A stretch of 64,000 nucleotides of DNA from Bradyrhizobium lablabi (GCF_900141755.1 NZ_LT670844.1:4836001-4900000), one strand, 5' to 3'; positions 7,577 through 16,811 are shown, counted from the stretch's first letter. Notes: generated by a model not told the origin, from the sequence alone. Numbers and translations are program-made.

Positions 7577-8902
7577 ATGGCCATGGCAATCACACATGGG
7601 ACGTTGTCCGCATCCGAGCATAGTGCGCAGTTGCGCAAGGCGGTCGTCGCATCAACGATCGGCACTGCCATCGAATGGTACGACTTCTTCCTTTACGGCA
7701 CGGCTGCAGGGCTCATCTTTGGCAAGCTCTACTTTCCCAACGAAGATGCTCTAACGGCGACGCTCGCGGCCTTTGGTACCTATTTCATCGGCTTCGTCGG
7801 GCGTCCGATCGGCGCGGCGATATTTGGTCATTACGGTGATCGCATCGGCCGCAAGGCGACACTCATCGCCACGCTTCTGTTCATGGGTATCGCAACCTTC
7901 CTCATCGCCTTCGTGCCTACCTACGCATCAATCGGCATCTGGGGCGCGGTCATCCTCACGGTGTTGCGGATGCTTCAGGGCATCGGCGTCGGCGGCGAAT
8001 GGGGCGGATCCGTGCTGCTGGCGATGGAATGGTCGCGTACCCATGGTCAACGCGGCTTGGTGGCATCCTGGCCGCAATTCGGCGTGCCGTGCGGCCTGTT
8101 CCTGTCAAACCTTGCCGTCCTCGCATTCAGCCGGTTGACGGGCGACCAGTTCAACACCTGGGGCTGGCGGCTTCCATTCGCGCTCTCGATTGTTCTCGTC
8201 GGGGTCGGACTATGGATTCGCCTTGGCATCCTTGAGACGCCGGTGTTCCAGCAGCTGCTGGACAACAGGAAGATCGAGAAGACCCCTATCATCGAGGTGT
8301 TCAAGAAGCATCCGAAAGAGATCATCCTCTCGGCATTGCTGCGGATCTCCGAGCAAGCGCCGTTCTATATCTTTACCGCATTCATCTTCGCTTACGCGGT
8401 CGGTACCTTGCACATGTCGCGCGATCTGATCCTGAGCGCAGTGCTGGCGGCCTCGTGTGTCTCGTTCGTCACCATCCCGCTGTCGGGCCACATCTCCGAC
8501 CGCATCGGGCGCAGGAAGATGTATCTGATCGGCGCGGCGACGGTGGGCCTGTTCGGCTTCCTGTATTTCGGAATGGTGGACACCGCGATTCCGTCATTAG
8601 TGTTCATCGCAATCGTGCTGTCACTGATCCCGCACGACATGCAATACGGGCCGCAGGCAGCTTTGATCGCGGAGGCCTTTACGCCGCGATTGCGCTACAG
8701 CGGTGCTTCGCTAGGCTATCAACTTGCGTCGGTGATTGCTGGCGGTCCGGCGCCCCTGATCGCGACAGCCCTATTCGCCACCTATCACTCCGGCTACGCG
8801 ATTTCCGTCTATATTGCCGTTTGCGCGGTCATAAGCATTGTGGCGGCGTCGTTCATGCCTGACTACACGGGCCAGGACATTTCGAGGGAGTATGACGACT
8901 GA
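7577..8902 (+). CDS. MHS-family (MFS) metabolite:proton symporter
   Basis: The 441-residue protein has twelve predicted membrane segments and the metabolite/H+ symporter signature: GTAIEWYDFFLYG near residue 30, GHYGDRIGRKATL in loop 2-3, and RMLQGIGVGGEWGGSVLLAMEW in TM4. Relatives carry dicarboxylates, shikimate, proline/betaine or aromatic acids, and the sequence does not say which. It starts at ATG 7577, eight bases after GAGGGG. Its last 11 bases overlap the next gene, so the two are probably co-translated and may act on the same compound. Confidence 0.88.
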   Translation: MAMAITHGTLSASEHSAQLRKAVVASTIGTAIEWYDFFLYGTAAGLIFGKLYFPNEDALTATLAAFGTYFIGFVGRPIGAAIFGHYGDRIGRKATLIATLLFMGIATFLIAFVPTYASIGIWGAVILTVLRMLQGIGVGGEWGGSVLLAMEWSRTHGQRGLVASWPQFGVPCGLFLSNLAVLAFSRLTGDQFNTWGWRLPFALSIVLVGVGLWIRLGILETPVFQQLLDNRKIEKTPIIEVFKKHPKEIILSALLRISEQAPFYIFTAFIFAYAVGTLHMSRDLILSAVLAASCVSFVTIPLSGHISDRIGRRKMYLIGAATVGLFGFLYFGMVDTAIPSLVFIAIVLSLIPHDMQYGPQAALIAEAFTPRLRYSGASLGYQLASVIAGGPAPLIATALFATYHSGYAISVYIAVCAVISIVAASFMPDYTGQDISREYDD

Positions 8903-9974
8903 AACAAAGGTGCAACGTCGGATGACGGAAGTGGCCGACGCCACGGACGAGGTAACATGGCTGCGGTGGCGCAGCGTCGCCGATCTCTATCACGCCTATT
9001 TCACCGGCCTCATCCTGACCGTTGTCACGCGGCGCGGCACGGCGGACGCCGCTGAATTCGTGTTCCGGGTGTTTCGCCGTCAGCAGCAGGAACGTTTCCT
9101 GCCGGGCTTAAAAAAACTCGGGCTCAGCCATCTGCCGCCGGCGGTGGCGGCGGCGCAGTATCACTATCTCTCCAATTGGATCGGCGGCGTCCATGTCGAG
9201 TACATGCTTGAGACCGATCGCAAGGCCTGGATCCGCTATCCGCCGCCGCGCTGGATCTGGCGCGGGACCGCGATCTGCGGCGTGCCCGGCGAAGTGTCGC
9301 GCGCGATGCTGCGCGGCTGGCACGCCAATAACGGCGTTGCGCTTGGCAATCCCAATCTCGGCTTCGTCTGCACCAAGCAAAGCGTCGACGGCCAGGACGG
9401 CCTCGAAGGTTTTTACTGCGAATACGATCACGCGCTCGAGCCCGAGCAGCGCCTGGTGTTCGCCCACCATCTCGAAGCGCCGATGTTCGATCCCGCGACG
9501 GCGCCGGCCCTGCCGGTTGCGAGCTGGCCGAAACCGCGGCTCGAAAAAGCCTATCGCAATTACGCCATTGAATATGTGCGGACCGCCGCACCCGTGATGG
9601 TGCAATTGTTCGGCCCCGAAGATGCCGGCTATCTGTTGCACCTCACCGGCAAACTGATCGGCATGCAATATTTCGACGAGATCGCGCGCGGCTTTTTGTT
9701 GCCGCGGGGGACCGCGAAAGAATTCGATAGATTTCTGCGCGCGTTGTTTGAAGCGCAGGACGATGTTGCGGAGGTCGGCGAGGACGATAGCGTCTATGAG
9801 TTCCGGCAACTGACCTGGAAGCTGATGGCGGATGTCAGCGATTATCATCCCGCCTGCGCTGGGGTGATCGAGGGCTTGTTCGAGGGGCTCGCCGCCGGCT
9901 GCGGTCGCCATATCGCCGTTTCCATGAGATCGGAGGACGCCGGAAAGCCGCCATTTGTGTGGTCGATCAGCTAA
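8892..9974 (+). CDS. Conserved-looking protein of unknown function coupled to the MHS transporter
   Basis: I do not recognise this 360-residue protein. It has no signal peptide or membrane segment. The N-terminal 100 residues look helical, with many aromatic and His residues (QYHYLSNW). The centre has a motif-like stretch with ICGVPGEVSRAML, GWHANNG, LGFVCTKQ and FYCEYDHAL, giving three cysteines in about 60 residues that could be catalytic or metal-binding. The C-terminal third is helical again. ATG 8892 follows GAGGGAG and overlaps the transporter stop by 11 bases. An enzyme acting on the transported compound would fit, but no function is assigned. Confidence 0.7.
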   Translation: MTTETKVQRRMTEVADATDEVTWLRWRSVADLYHAYFTGLILTVVTRRGTADAAEFVFRVFRRQQQERFLPGLKKLGLSHLPPAVAAAQYHYLSNWIGGVHVEYMLETDRKAWIRYPPPRWIWRGTAICGVPGEVSRAMLRGWHANNGVALGNPNLGFVCTKQSVDGQDGLEGFYCEYDHALEPEQRLVFAHHLEAPMFDPATAPALPVASWPKPRLEKAYRNYAIEYVRTAAPVMVQLFGPEDAGYLLHLTGKLIGMQYFDEIARGFLLPRGTAKEFDRFLRALFEAQDDVAEVGEDDSVYEFRQLTWKLMADVSDYHPACAGVIEGLFEGLAAGCGRHIAVSMRSEDAGKPPFVWSIS

Positions 9975-10114
9975 CCCCGACTTTCCGCTCTGCGGCACAT
10001 CGACGACGACTTAATTGCGCAGGCGGCCCATGCGCCTGACGCACGTGGAATCGGATTTGATCGTGCTAGGAAGTACCGCGGCGCGGCAGGCAGATCGGGC
10101 CGAGGGAGCGAAAT

Positions 10115-11557
10115 TTGCCCGATATTGCCGTCCCCGAGATTCCCGTCGACGAAGAGGAGCGTCCGCTTCCGCCGCCCGAGCCGCGGGCGCGCAACGCGCT
10201 GCTCGACGGCCCGATCCTGCGCACGCTGTTGTGGCTCGCGTGGCCGAACGTGATCGCGCTCTCGGCCGGCACCTGCGTGGTGATCGCCGAGACCTCCTAT
10301 ATCGGCCGGTTAGGTGTGGAGTCGCTGGCAGCGATGGCGCTGGTGTTTCCGTTCGTGATCCTGACCATGACCATGTCGGGCGGCGCGATGGGCGGCGGCG
10401 TCGCGTCGGCGATTGCGCGCGCGCTGGGCGCCGGCGATGTCGAGCGCGCCTCGACGCTGGCCGCGCACGCGTTGCTGATCGGCATCTCGTTCGGGCTGAC
10501 CTTCATGCTGGGCATGCTGATCTTCGGGCCGGCGCTGCTAAAATTGCTCGGCGGCCGCGGCACCGTGCTGGCTAACGCCGTCGGCTACGCGCAGATTTTC
10601 TTCGGCGGCGCGGTCTTGCCCTGGCTGATGAACACGATGGCAGGCGTTTTGCGCGGCACCGGCAACATGAAGCTGCCGTCGCTGATGATCCTCTCTTCCG
10701 CCATCTGCCAGATCATTCTCGGCGGCACGCTCGGCCTCGGCCTTGGCCCGATCCCGCAATTCGGCATGCGCGGTGTCGCCGCGGGTTCGCTGATCGCCTA
10801 TTCGATCAGCATCTCGGTGATGGCGTGGTATCTGTTTTCCGGACGGGCGCGCGTCGTTCCCAAGATCAGGGGCCTGCGCATCAAGCGCGCGATGTTCTTC
10901 GATATTTTAAAGGTCGGCGCGGTTTCCTGTTTCTCGCCGCTGCAGGGGGTGCTCACCATCAGCATCTTCACTCACTTGTTGGCGGGTTTCGGCACCGCGA
11001 TCCTGGCCGGCTACGGCATCGGCGCGCGGCTTGAATTCATGCTGACCTCGGTGGCATTCGCGACCGGGATTGCATCGGTGCCGATGATCGGCATGGCGAT
11101 CGGCGCGGGCCGGATCGCGCGTGCGCGGCGGATCGCCTTGACCGCGGGCCTGGTCTCGTTCGTCTCGGTCGGCGTGATCGGCAGCTTTATCGCGATCTTC
11201 CCGGATCTCTGGGTCAACATCTTTACCCATGATCCGGGCGTGCGCGCGGCGAGCCGGCAATATCTGGCGACGGCGGCCCCGATGTACGCGTTCATCGGGC
11301 TTGCGATGTCGATGTATTTTTCCTCGCAGGGCGCGGCCAAGGTGGTCGGTCCTGTGCTGGCGCAAAGCGCGCGGCTGGTGTTCATCGCGCTCGGCGGCTG
11401 GTGGCTGTCGACCCACAACGCGACCGCCGCGAACTTCTTCGCGCTCGCCGCGGCCTCGATGGGCGTGCTCGGCGTGCTGTCGGCCTCCAGCGTCGTTCTG
11501 ACGCGCTGGGGCCCGAAGGCCGGCCCCGTTCCGCAAGCCAGGCCGGCGATGTCGTAA
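10115..11557 (+). CDS. MATE-family efflux transporter
   Basis: The 480-residue membrane protein has twelve hydrophobic segments in two similar halves. After an acidic/Pro-rich cytoplasmic tail it has LLWLAWPNVIALSAGT and ETSYIGRLGVESLAAMAL, typical of TM1-TM2 of NorM/DinF-like MATE proteins. These export cationic or phenolic compounds using H+ or Na+. The first usable start is TTG 10115, six bases after GGGAG; no ATG lies upstream in frame. It converges with the glycine-rich gene, seven bases apart. A second MATE gene lies at 43832. Confidence 0.88.
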   Translation: MPDIAVPEIPVDEEERPLPPPEPRARNALLDGPILRTLLWLAWPNVIALSAGTCVVIAETSYIGRLGVESLAAMALVFPFVILTMTMSGGAMGGGVASAIARALGAGDVERASTLAAHALLIGISFGLTFMLGMLIFGPALLKLLGGRGTVLANAVGYAQIFFGGAVLPWLMNTMAGVLRGTGNMKLPSLMILSSAICQIILGGTLGLGLGPIPQFGMRGVAAGSLIAYSISISVMAWYLFSGRARVVPKIRGLRIKRAMFFDILKVGAVSCFSPLQGVLTISIFTHLLAGFGTAILAGYGIGARLEFMLTSVAFATGIASVPMIGMAIGAGRIARARRIALTAGLVSFVSVGVIGSFIAIFPDLWVNIFTHDPGVRAASRQYLATAAPMYAFIGLAMSMYFSSQGAAKVVGPVLAQSARLVFIALGGWWLSTHNATAANFFALAAASMGVLGVLSASSVVLTRWGPKAGPVPQARPAMS

Positions 11558-11563
11558 ACTTGT

Positions 11564-12016
11564 TCAGCGCCGCCGGTGATGGCGATGATGGCCGCCGCCG
11601 AAATTGGCCATCTGCATCAATTGCGGAATCATGCTCATCATGCCGCTGCCGCCACCGCCGCCGAGCATGCCCATGTAGTCGCCGCCGCCCATGCCTATGC
11701 CGTAGCCTCCCGGCACGTAGCCGCCGCCGAAGCCGCCGGGGATTCCGCCGCCGCCAAGCATTCCGCCAAAGCCGCCGCCACCGCCTTCCATCATCTGGCT
11801 CATCATCGGGCCCATGGTCTGCATCAGCTGGCCGAAGCGGCGCTTGCCCATCTTGGCTTTCATCATTTCGAGCATCGGCGCCATCTGGGTCATCATGTCG
11901 CCGCCACCGCCGCCGCCGCCGAAGCCTGCGAATTGGGCCTTCGCCGGCGCTGCCGTCAGCGTCAACAGCACGAGCAGCGTGGCTAGTTTGCACACCAGCC
12001 TGTCAGCTCCCGTCAT
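11564..12016 (-). CDS. Secreted glycine/methionine-rich protein with a His-rich tail
   Basis: The 150-residue protein has a signal peptide ending near APAKA-QF. A low-complexity body follows: poly-Gly runs, Met-rich pieces (MMTQMAPMLEMMKAKMG, MMSQMMEGG, GMMSMIPQLMQM), and the tail HHRHHRRR. The Met and His richness suggests metal (copper or nickel) binding or an exported structural role, but I know no characterised family. ATG 12016 has GGAG seven bases upstream; the longer frame to 12073 lacks a signal peptide at its start. Low-complexity composition makes any homology argument weak. Confidence 0.65.
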   Translation of the reverse strand: MTGADRLVCKLATLLVLLTLTAAPAKAQFAGFGGGGGGGDMMTQMAPMLEMMKAKMGKRRFGQLMQTMGPMMSQMMEGGGGGFGGMLGGGGIPGGFGGGYVPGGYGIGMGGGDYMGMLGGGGGSGMMSMIPQLMQMANFGGGHHRHHRRR

Positions 12017-12143
12017 GGTCTTTCTCCTCGCGTGCGCAAGCTCCGCGGACGCGGCGCAAACCGGACGCACCAAGCGAGGCTAGCGACCGCGTGCGGCACC
12101 CTCTGTGAGAAAGATCACAATCCCGGTCTACGCGGCGTCGCGC

Positions 12144-12193
12144 CGGCGCATGATCCGCCAAAGTGTAAGCGGTTTGGCGATAAGATCATGCGC
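12144..12193. repeat. Hairpin repeat of the GCATGATC family (R8)
   Basis: GGCGCATGATC and GATCATGCGCC are perfect inverted arms around an inner CCGCCAAA/TTTGGCG pair. A relative lies at 45218-45266. It abuts the 3' end of the SRPBCC gene (minus strand) and could end its transcript. Confidence 0.7.
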
Positions 12194-12197
12194 CATT

Positions 12198-12638
12198 TTA
12201 ATATTTTTTAGCGCTATCGGACGCAAAACCGGATTCCACTTTTGCTGATCGCGCTAATGCCTTCTGCATCGCCAGCGCTGCCTGATCCATCTGGCTGTCG
12301 ATGTAGGGCGCGATTTCGTTCGGCAATACATCGACAATCCAGACCAGGCGCGTACGCGTGTCGCCATCGGCAAAAACCTGCACCGACGCGCTGTGTTGTT
12401 TCATTCGCTCGCTGATCACGGCATAGACCAACCGCCGTCTGGTCTCGTCGCAATCGACCAATAGTTCGCGCGCCACCGTGCCGTTGGCGAAATTCACGAT
12501 GCGGGCATCGCCGTCGAGCCGCGCGTCGAGTACGAATCCCGGCACCAGCCGCCGGTGCAGATTGCCGAAGTCGTGAACCGCGCCCCAGACGTCAGCGGGT
12601 GAAGCGTCGATAGGGATGTCCTTGTGGATGGAAGCCAT
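12198..12638 (-). CDS. SRPBCC (START/Bet v 1-like) domain protein
   Basis: The 146-residue single-domain protein begins MASIHKDIPIDASPADVWGAVHDFGNLH, the usual first strand and helix of polyketide-cyclase/SRPBCC proteins. RLVYAVISERMKQHSASVQVF and TRLVWIVDVLPNEIAPYID give the central strands and the C-terminal helix. The fold binds hydrophobic ligands; no catalytic residues can be named. It is last in a run of minus-strand genes (ogt, araC, VOC, SRPBCC), though an R5 repeat separates it from the VOC gene. Confidence 0.8.
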   Translation of the reverse strand: MASIHKDIPIDASPADVWGAVHDFGNLHRRLVPGFVLDARLDGDARIVNFANGTVARELLVDCDETRRRLVYAVISERMKQHSASVQVFADGDTRTRLVWIVDVLPNEIAPYIDSQMDQAALAMQKALARSAKVESGFASDSAKKY

Positions 12639-12684
12639 GGTGTTCTCCTTGCGCGAGGGATAGCCGTCGTCGCTTCTCCATTCC

Positions 12685-12800
12685 CGTCATCGCGAGCCAA
12701 CGGGTCGCGCGAATGCGCGCCCGATGACAGGCTCCGCGAAGCAATCCACGGCCACAAAGAAAGAGTGGATTGCTTCGTCGCTACGCTCCTCGCAATGACG
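12685..12800. repeat. Palindromic repeat, family R5
   Basis: The ends CGTCATCGCGAG and CTCGCAATGACG are inverted partners, as are GAAGCAATCCAC and GTGGATTGCTTC inside. The internal block CGATGACAGGCTCC matches the copy at 721-860. It fills the gap between the SRPBCC and VOC genes. Confidence 0.75.
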
Positions 12801-12826
12801 ATGGTGAGGGCGGAATGCCAAATTGA

Positions 12827-13186
12827 CTACGTGCAAACCGCCTCGACATTGTTGCCGTCGGGATCGATCAGGAACGCCGCAAAATAGCTCGGGCTGTAAT
12901 CGGCGCGCGGGCCGGCACCGCCATTGTCGCGGCCGCCGGCCTTGACGCCCTCGGCGTGGAATTTCCTGATTGCCGCGTGATCGGGCGCACGGAACGCGAT
13001 ATGGGCGCCGGCGCCCGAAAGACCTTTGTGCAAATAGAGCCAGAGCGCCGGCTCGCCCTTGGGTCCGAAACCCGCGCCACTATCGTCGCGCGAGCACAAG
13101 ACATAGCCGAGCGGCGCCAGCGCCGCCGAATAGAAGCGCACGCTGGCGTCGAGATTACCTACTTTCAGTCCGATGTGGTCGTACAT
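12827..13186 (-). CDS. VOC (glyoxalase/dioxygenase-fold) family protein
   Basis: The 119-residue protein has the VOC layout: MYDHIGLKVGNLDASVRFY at the start, IAFRAPDHAAIRKFHAEGVKAGG in the middle and FLIDPDGNNVEAVC at the end. The His of DHIGL and the Glu of NNVEAVC are the usual metal ligands. Substrates of this fold range from methylglyoxal adducts to antibiotics. It lies 54 bases downstream of the AraC-type regulator on the same strand, so it may be in its transcript. Confidence 0.85.
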   Translation of the reverse strand: MYDHIGLKVGNLDASVRFYSAALAPLGYVLCSRDDSGAGFGPKGEPALWLYLHKGLSGAGAHIAFRAPDHAAIRKFHAEGVKAGGRDNGGAGPRADYSPSYFAAFLIDPDGNNVEAVCT

Positions 13187-13240
13187 GATGATCTCCGGTG
13201 AAACTTACGCGTTCGACAACGCGTCTGGAGATCACCCTAG

Positions 13241-14080
13241 TCAGTGCAGGGCGAGGCGTTCTTGGAGAATCTTGCGCATCCCGCGTGAGGCCTCGCGGAA
13301 CCTTCGTGGCGAAACCCCTGCGGCACGATGGAAGGTACGGACGAAGTTCGAAAGATCGCCGAAGCCGACGTCATAGGCGACGTCAGTGACGGACCTTGCA
13401 TCGTCGGCCAACAGCCGCGCCGCATGGCGCAGCCGCGAGCGCACCAGATATTGGTGCGGCGTCACCCCTAACACGCTCGAAAACAGCCTCAGGAAGTGGA
13501 ACGGGCTGATATCGGCGTGAGCGGCGACGTCCTCCAGATTGATCTGTTGGTGCGAATGCGCATCGATCCACAGCGCCGTCTCCACCGCGCGGCGGCGATC
13601 CCGCGAGCTAGCCGGGGCGGGCTTGTGCGATCGCCCCGAGACCACCTCGACAAAGCGGCTCGCAAACATTTGCCCGATCTCGTCGAGGCCGACATCGCTG
13701 CGGCCGCAGGCGGAGGCTTGCGCCAATTCGCCGAGCACCATCAATTCGGGCAGCGGCGGCACGGCGCCGACCTGCCAGACGTCCTTGCGGTCGCCGATCG
13801 TCTCGACCAGTTCGGGATCCAGGAAAAACGACAGGCACTCGTCGCCGCAGACGTGTTCGTGGGTGCACATGAATTCGTCGCCGGGATGCCCGACCAGGAT
13901 CGATCCCGCCACCAGCTCGAAGAACCGGCCGTGGCTATGGCAGCCAAAGCTGCCCTTGCGGACATAGGAGATCGAATGGCAGGCGTATTGTTCCGCAAAC
14001 GGCTTGTCGCCCGGCGCGGCGCAGCACCGGAAGTCGGATACGGAAATGGAGCCGCGCTGGTGGAGGGCCGTTCTCGTCAT
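13241..14080 (-). CDS. AraC-family transcriptional regulator
   Basis: The 279-residue protein has a cupin-like N-terminus (residues 15-110) rich in Cys and His ([32 protein letters not shown]). The C-terminal AraC domain has two helix-turn-helix units ([20 protein letters not shown] and [21 protein letters not shown]), ending [15 protein letters not shown]. The clustered cysteines might sense metal, redox state or an electrophile. It starts nine bases after the ogt stop, so the two genes probably share a transcript. That recalls Ada-type coupling, but no Ada methyl-acceptor domain is seen. Confidence 0.88.
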   Translation of the reverse strand: MTRTALHQRGSISVSDFRCCAAPGDKPFAEQYACHSISYVRKGSFGCHSHGRFFELVAGSILVGHPGDEFMCTHEHVCGDECLSFFLDPELVETIGDRKDVWQVGAVPPLPELMVLGELAQASACGRSDVGLDEIGQMFASRFVEVVSGRSHKPAPASSRDRRRAVETALWIDAHSHQQINLEDVAAHADISPFHFLRLFSSVLGVTPHQYLVRSRLRHAARLLADDARSVTDVAYDVGFGDLSNFVRTFHRAAGVSPRRFREASRGMRKILQERLALH

Positions 14081-14089
14081 GGGGTAAAT

Positions 14090-14674
14090 TTAGTTCTGCG
14101 GCCGTGGCGGCGCAACGGGGAGCAGCACGTCGAACAGGGTTTTGCTCTTGGCCGGGCCTGCGCCCGCGCCCTCGATCGAGAGCAGCCGGCGCTTGGAAAT
14201 GACGCCGCCATAGGGGGAAATCCGGTCGGCGTAGCCGCCCGCTTCAAGAACGCGGTGGCAGGGCACGATGATCATGAAGGGGTTTTTCGAAATCGCCTGC
14301 GCCACCGAGTGAACCGCGCCCGGAGCCCCGAGACGTGCCGCGACGTCACCATAGGTCCGGGTCTCGCCGCGCGGGATCGCGCGCGTGAGCTCGTAAACGC
14401 GCTGATTGAAGGGGTGGATGCCGGAGATATCGAGCGTGACGTCGGAGAAATCGGCCGTCTCGCCGCGCAGCAACGCGGTAATCGCCTCGATCGCAATTTC
14501 GACGTTCATCGGCGCGCGCAGTTCGCGGGCGTCGGGATAGAGCTGAAACAGCCGCTTGCGGGTTTCGATCTCGCGCGCCTCGGGAAGCTGCACGCCCAGA
14601 ATCCCGGAATAGCCCCATGCGATGCCGCATCGGCCGATACCGGTATCGAATATGGAGTAGCCTCGCCCCGCCAT
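14090..14674 (-). CDS. ogt: Methylated-DNA-[protein]-cysteine S-methyltransferase
   Basis: The 194-residue protein ends in the MGMT catalytic domain. VYELTRAIPRGETRTYGDVAARLG is the winged-helix entry, and NPFMIIVPCHRVLEAGG holds the PCHRV active-site Cys that takes the alkyl group from O6-alkylguanine in a suicide reaction. The N-terminal RNase H-like domain is present. Length is normal for Ogt. It is the first gene of the ogt-araC run, and the downstream regulator may control it. Confidence 0.9.
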   Translation of the reverse strand: MAGRGYSIFDTGIGRCGIAWGYSGILGVQLPEAREIETRKRLFQLYPDARELRAPMNVEIAIEAITALLRGETADFSDVTLDISGIHPFNQRVYELTRAIPRGETRTYGDVAARLGAPGAVHSVAQAISKNPFMIIVPCHRVLEAGGYADRISPYGGVISKRRLLSIEGAGAGPAKSKTLFDVLLPVAPPRPQN

Positions 14675-14782
14675 GACACCACGCCCCGGCAGCGATCATA
14701 ACACTGTCGTGTTCCGGCGCATCTGGAATCTTGAGGATCGGATAAAATGGGGGCGAGGGGGCAAATCGACAAAGCGGGGCAA

Positions 14783-14816
14783 GAAAAACGGCTCCGTGCG
14801 GGCGCGCCGGAGCCGT
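14783..14816 (-). terminator. Intrinsic terminator after amt
   Basis: On the minus strand, ACGGCTCCG pairs with CGGAGCCGT across an 11-base GC-rich loop and is followed by TTTTTCTT. It lies 27 bases past the amt stop. Confidence 0.85.
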
Positions 14817-14842
14817 TCGTGGTGCCGCCAAGGGCTGGCGGG

Positions 14843-16165
14843 CTATTCGCCCTCGGTGCCGATCGCGTAGGCGGTCTCGCCGTGAACCGCGTCGTCGCCC
14901 ACTTTCAACGTCGCCTCATCCATCCGTAACGGGACGATGAACGAGATCACCTTGAGGATGATGAAGGTCGCGATCACGTTGTAGACGATGATGAAGGCCG
15001 CGCCCTCCGCCTGCAGCAGCAGTTGGTTGGCGTTGCCGTAGAGCAGGCCGGTGACGTTGACGCCCGGCGCCTCCTTGTCGGTGCCGATATACATCAGCAT
15101 GTCGGGATTGGCGAAGATCCCGGTCAGCAATCCGCCGGTGAGACCGGCGATGCCGTGGGTCGATAACACGCTCAGCGTATCGTCCACCTTCATCATGAAG
15201 CTGGCTTTCTGCAGCTTGTTCATCGCGAGCCAGGGAATGATGCCGGCGACGACGCCGATCGCGATCGCGCCCAGGCCATCGACATAGCCCGCGGCAGGCG
15301 TAATGGCGACGAGGCCTGCGATCATGCCGTTGACGGCACCTAACACCGACGGCTTGCCGTAGGCCATCTTGTCCATCAGCGTCCAGACCAAGAGCGCCAC
15401 CGCCGTGCAAGTGTTGGTGTTGAGCACGGCAGCGCCGGCATCGGCGTTGGCGAAATAGGGGTCGCCGCCGTTAAAGCCGTTCCAGCCCAGCCATAGAATT
15501 CCGGCGCCGACCAGCGTCATCAATAGGCTGTTGGGCGGGAAATGCTCGCGATCGGCCTGCAGCCGCGGACCGACCAACCATGCGGCAACGAAGCCCGAGG
15601 TGCCGGCGGCGAGATGGATGACGTAGCCGCCGGAAAAGTCCGCAACCCCCATGCCGGCGAGCCAGCCGCCGCCCCACAGGCTGAACGCCCCGACCGTATA
15701 GACCAGCGTCATCCACACCGGGCAGAAGATCATCCAGGCCGTAAAATTCATCCGGCCGAGCACGGCGCCGGCGAGGATGATGACGGTGATGGCGGCGAAC
15801 ACGAACTGGAAGAAAATCAGTGTCGCCATCGGAAAGGTCAGCGGCGGCATGCCCGATGCCGCGGCCGGAACGATTGCCTGGCCGGTGATAAATGATGCCG
15901 ATGTCGCTAACCCCGGCTTGCCGAGGAATGGAAACCATTGCTCCCCGAATGCCATGTTGTAATCGAACAGGACCCAGACGACGAGGACCGACGCGAAGGC
16001 GTACATCGCCATGAAGGCGGAGTTGATCGCCCATTTCTTCTTGACGATGCCGCCATAGAGAACCGTCAGCCCGGGAATACTTTGCAGGCCGACGAAGGTT
16101 GCCGCCGCGAGCTGCCAGGCGTTATTGCCAGTATCCAGCCATTGTGGTGATGGAACGAGTGCCAT
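14843..16165 (-). CDS. amt: Ammonium transporter
   Basis: The 440-residue polytopic protein has eleven hydrophobic segments. The twin pore histidines are visible in GGYVIHLAAGTSGFVAAW and LSTHGIAGLTGGLLTGIFA; the signature DFSGGYVIHLAAG precedes the first. It conducts ammonium across the inner membrane and is normally gated by GlnK, which is not encoded next to it. ATG 16165 follows GGGGAAGG; a longer frame to 16258 adds a stretch unlike Amt proteins and covers the candidate promoter. A sigma-54-like element upstream fits nitrogen control. Confidence 0.93.
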   Translation of the reverse strand: MALVPSPQWLDTGNNAWQLAAATFVGLQSIPGLTVLYGGIVKKKWAINSAFMAMYAFASVLVVWVLFDYNMAFGEQWFPFLGKPGLATSASFITGQAIVPAAASGMPPLTFPMATLIFFQFVFAAITVIILAGAVLGRMNFTAWMIFCPVWMTLVYTVGAFSLWGGGWLAGMGVADFSGGYVIHLAAGTSGFVAAWLVGPRLQADREHFPPNSLLMTLVGAGILWLGWNGFNGGDPYFANADAGAAVLNTNTCTAVALLVWTLMDKMAYGKPSVLGAVNGMIAGLVAITPAAGYVDGLGAIAIGVVAGIIPWLAMNKLQKASFMMKVDDTLSVLSTHGIAGLTGGLLTGIFANPDMLMYIGTDKEAPGVNVTGLLYGNANQLLLQAEGAAFIIVYNVIATFIILKVISFIVPLRMDEATLKVGDDAVHGETAYAIGTEGE

Positions 16166-16242
16166 GAGCCTTCCCCCAATCGAGTTTGTTATGAACCAAA
16201 CCGAATCTGCGCCGGCGGCACAGACCAGCGTTGGAGTAAAAC

Positions 16243-16257
16243 GCAAGGAATATACCA
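16243..16257 (-). promoter_or_regulatory. Possible sigma-54 promoter of amt
   Basis: On the minus strand, TGGTATATTCCTTGC keeps the invariant GG and GC spaced by ten bases and a full TTGC -12 box; the -24 box is weak (TGGTAT for TGGCAC). A start about 67 bases before the amt ATG would follow. Two TGATCA sites 13 bases apart (16332-16356) lie further upstream. The match is imperfect. Confidence 0.4.
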
Positions 16258-16402
16258 CTCATCTCGGCCCTATCCGGCATTGACGGGACAGCGGTTTTCC
16301 ATAAAGTTCGTACGCCGGGCTTAGATTGATGTGATCAAATAATATGCAAATGATCATGAAATAGGCACGAAGAAGGTAAAAACGACTCGGGCGAGGGGAC
16401 CG

Positions 16403-16729
16403 GTGATTCTGACCCGGCTAGCGGCGGGAATTAGCGCATTGGCGGTCGGCATGGCGTCGCCCGCGATCGGCGCAGAAGCGCCGCGCGGCGAGATTCCCGT
16501 CACCTGCACCAATATCGCGAGCGGCGCGAACTGGCAGATCAGGATCGACTACGACAAGGGCACGGTGGATTCCAATCCGGCCCGCATCAGCGACGCGCAG
16601 ATTTCCTGGCACGATGCCAGCGACGGCGGCAACTACACGCTTGACCGCAAATCCGAGAAATTGACGGCGATCGTCGCGTCGAGCACAGGCGGCTATTTTG
16701 TCTACCATCGTTGCAAGCTGGAGAATTGA
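16403..16729 (+). CDS. Small secreted protein of unknown function
   Basis: The 108-residue protein has a signal peptide (hydrophobic residues 5-22, then AIGAEA). The mature part of about 85 residues has two cysteines (VTCTN and HRCKLEN) that could form one disulfide in the periplasm. I do not recognise a family. GTG 16403 follows GAGGGG by six bases. It is divergent from amt and 82 bases upstream of the phosphatase-kinase gene, so it may share that gene's transcript. Confidence 0.7.
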   Translation: MILTRLAAGISALAVGMASPAIGAEAPRGEIPVTCTNIASGANWQIRIDYDKGTVDSNPARISDAQISWHDASDGGNYTLDRKSEKLTAIVASSTGGYFVYHRCKLEN

Positions 16730-16811
16730 GGCCGTGATGCCGCAATCCTGCGGCGCGGTCACCGCGTTACTCTTCCGGGTCATGCTCTTCTAAAAAATTG
16801 GAGCGGCGTCG

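Noticed and set aside
13496..14701. 401-residue plus-strand ORF opposite araC and ogt
   Set aside because: It crosses two genuine genes on the other strand; its composition is that of an antisense frame.
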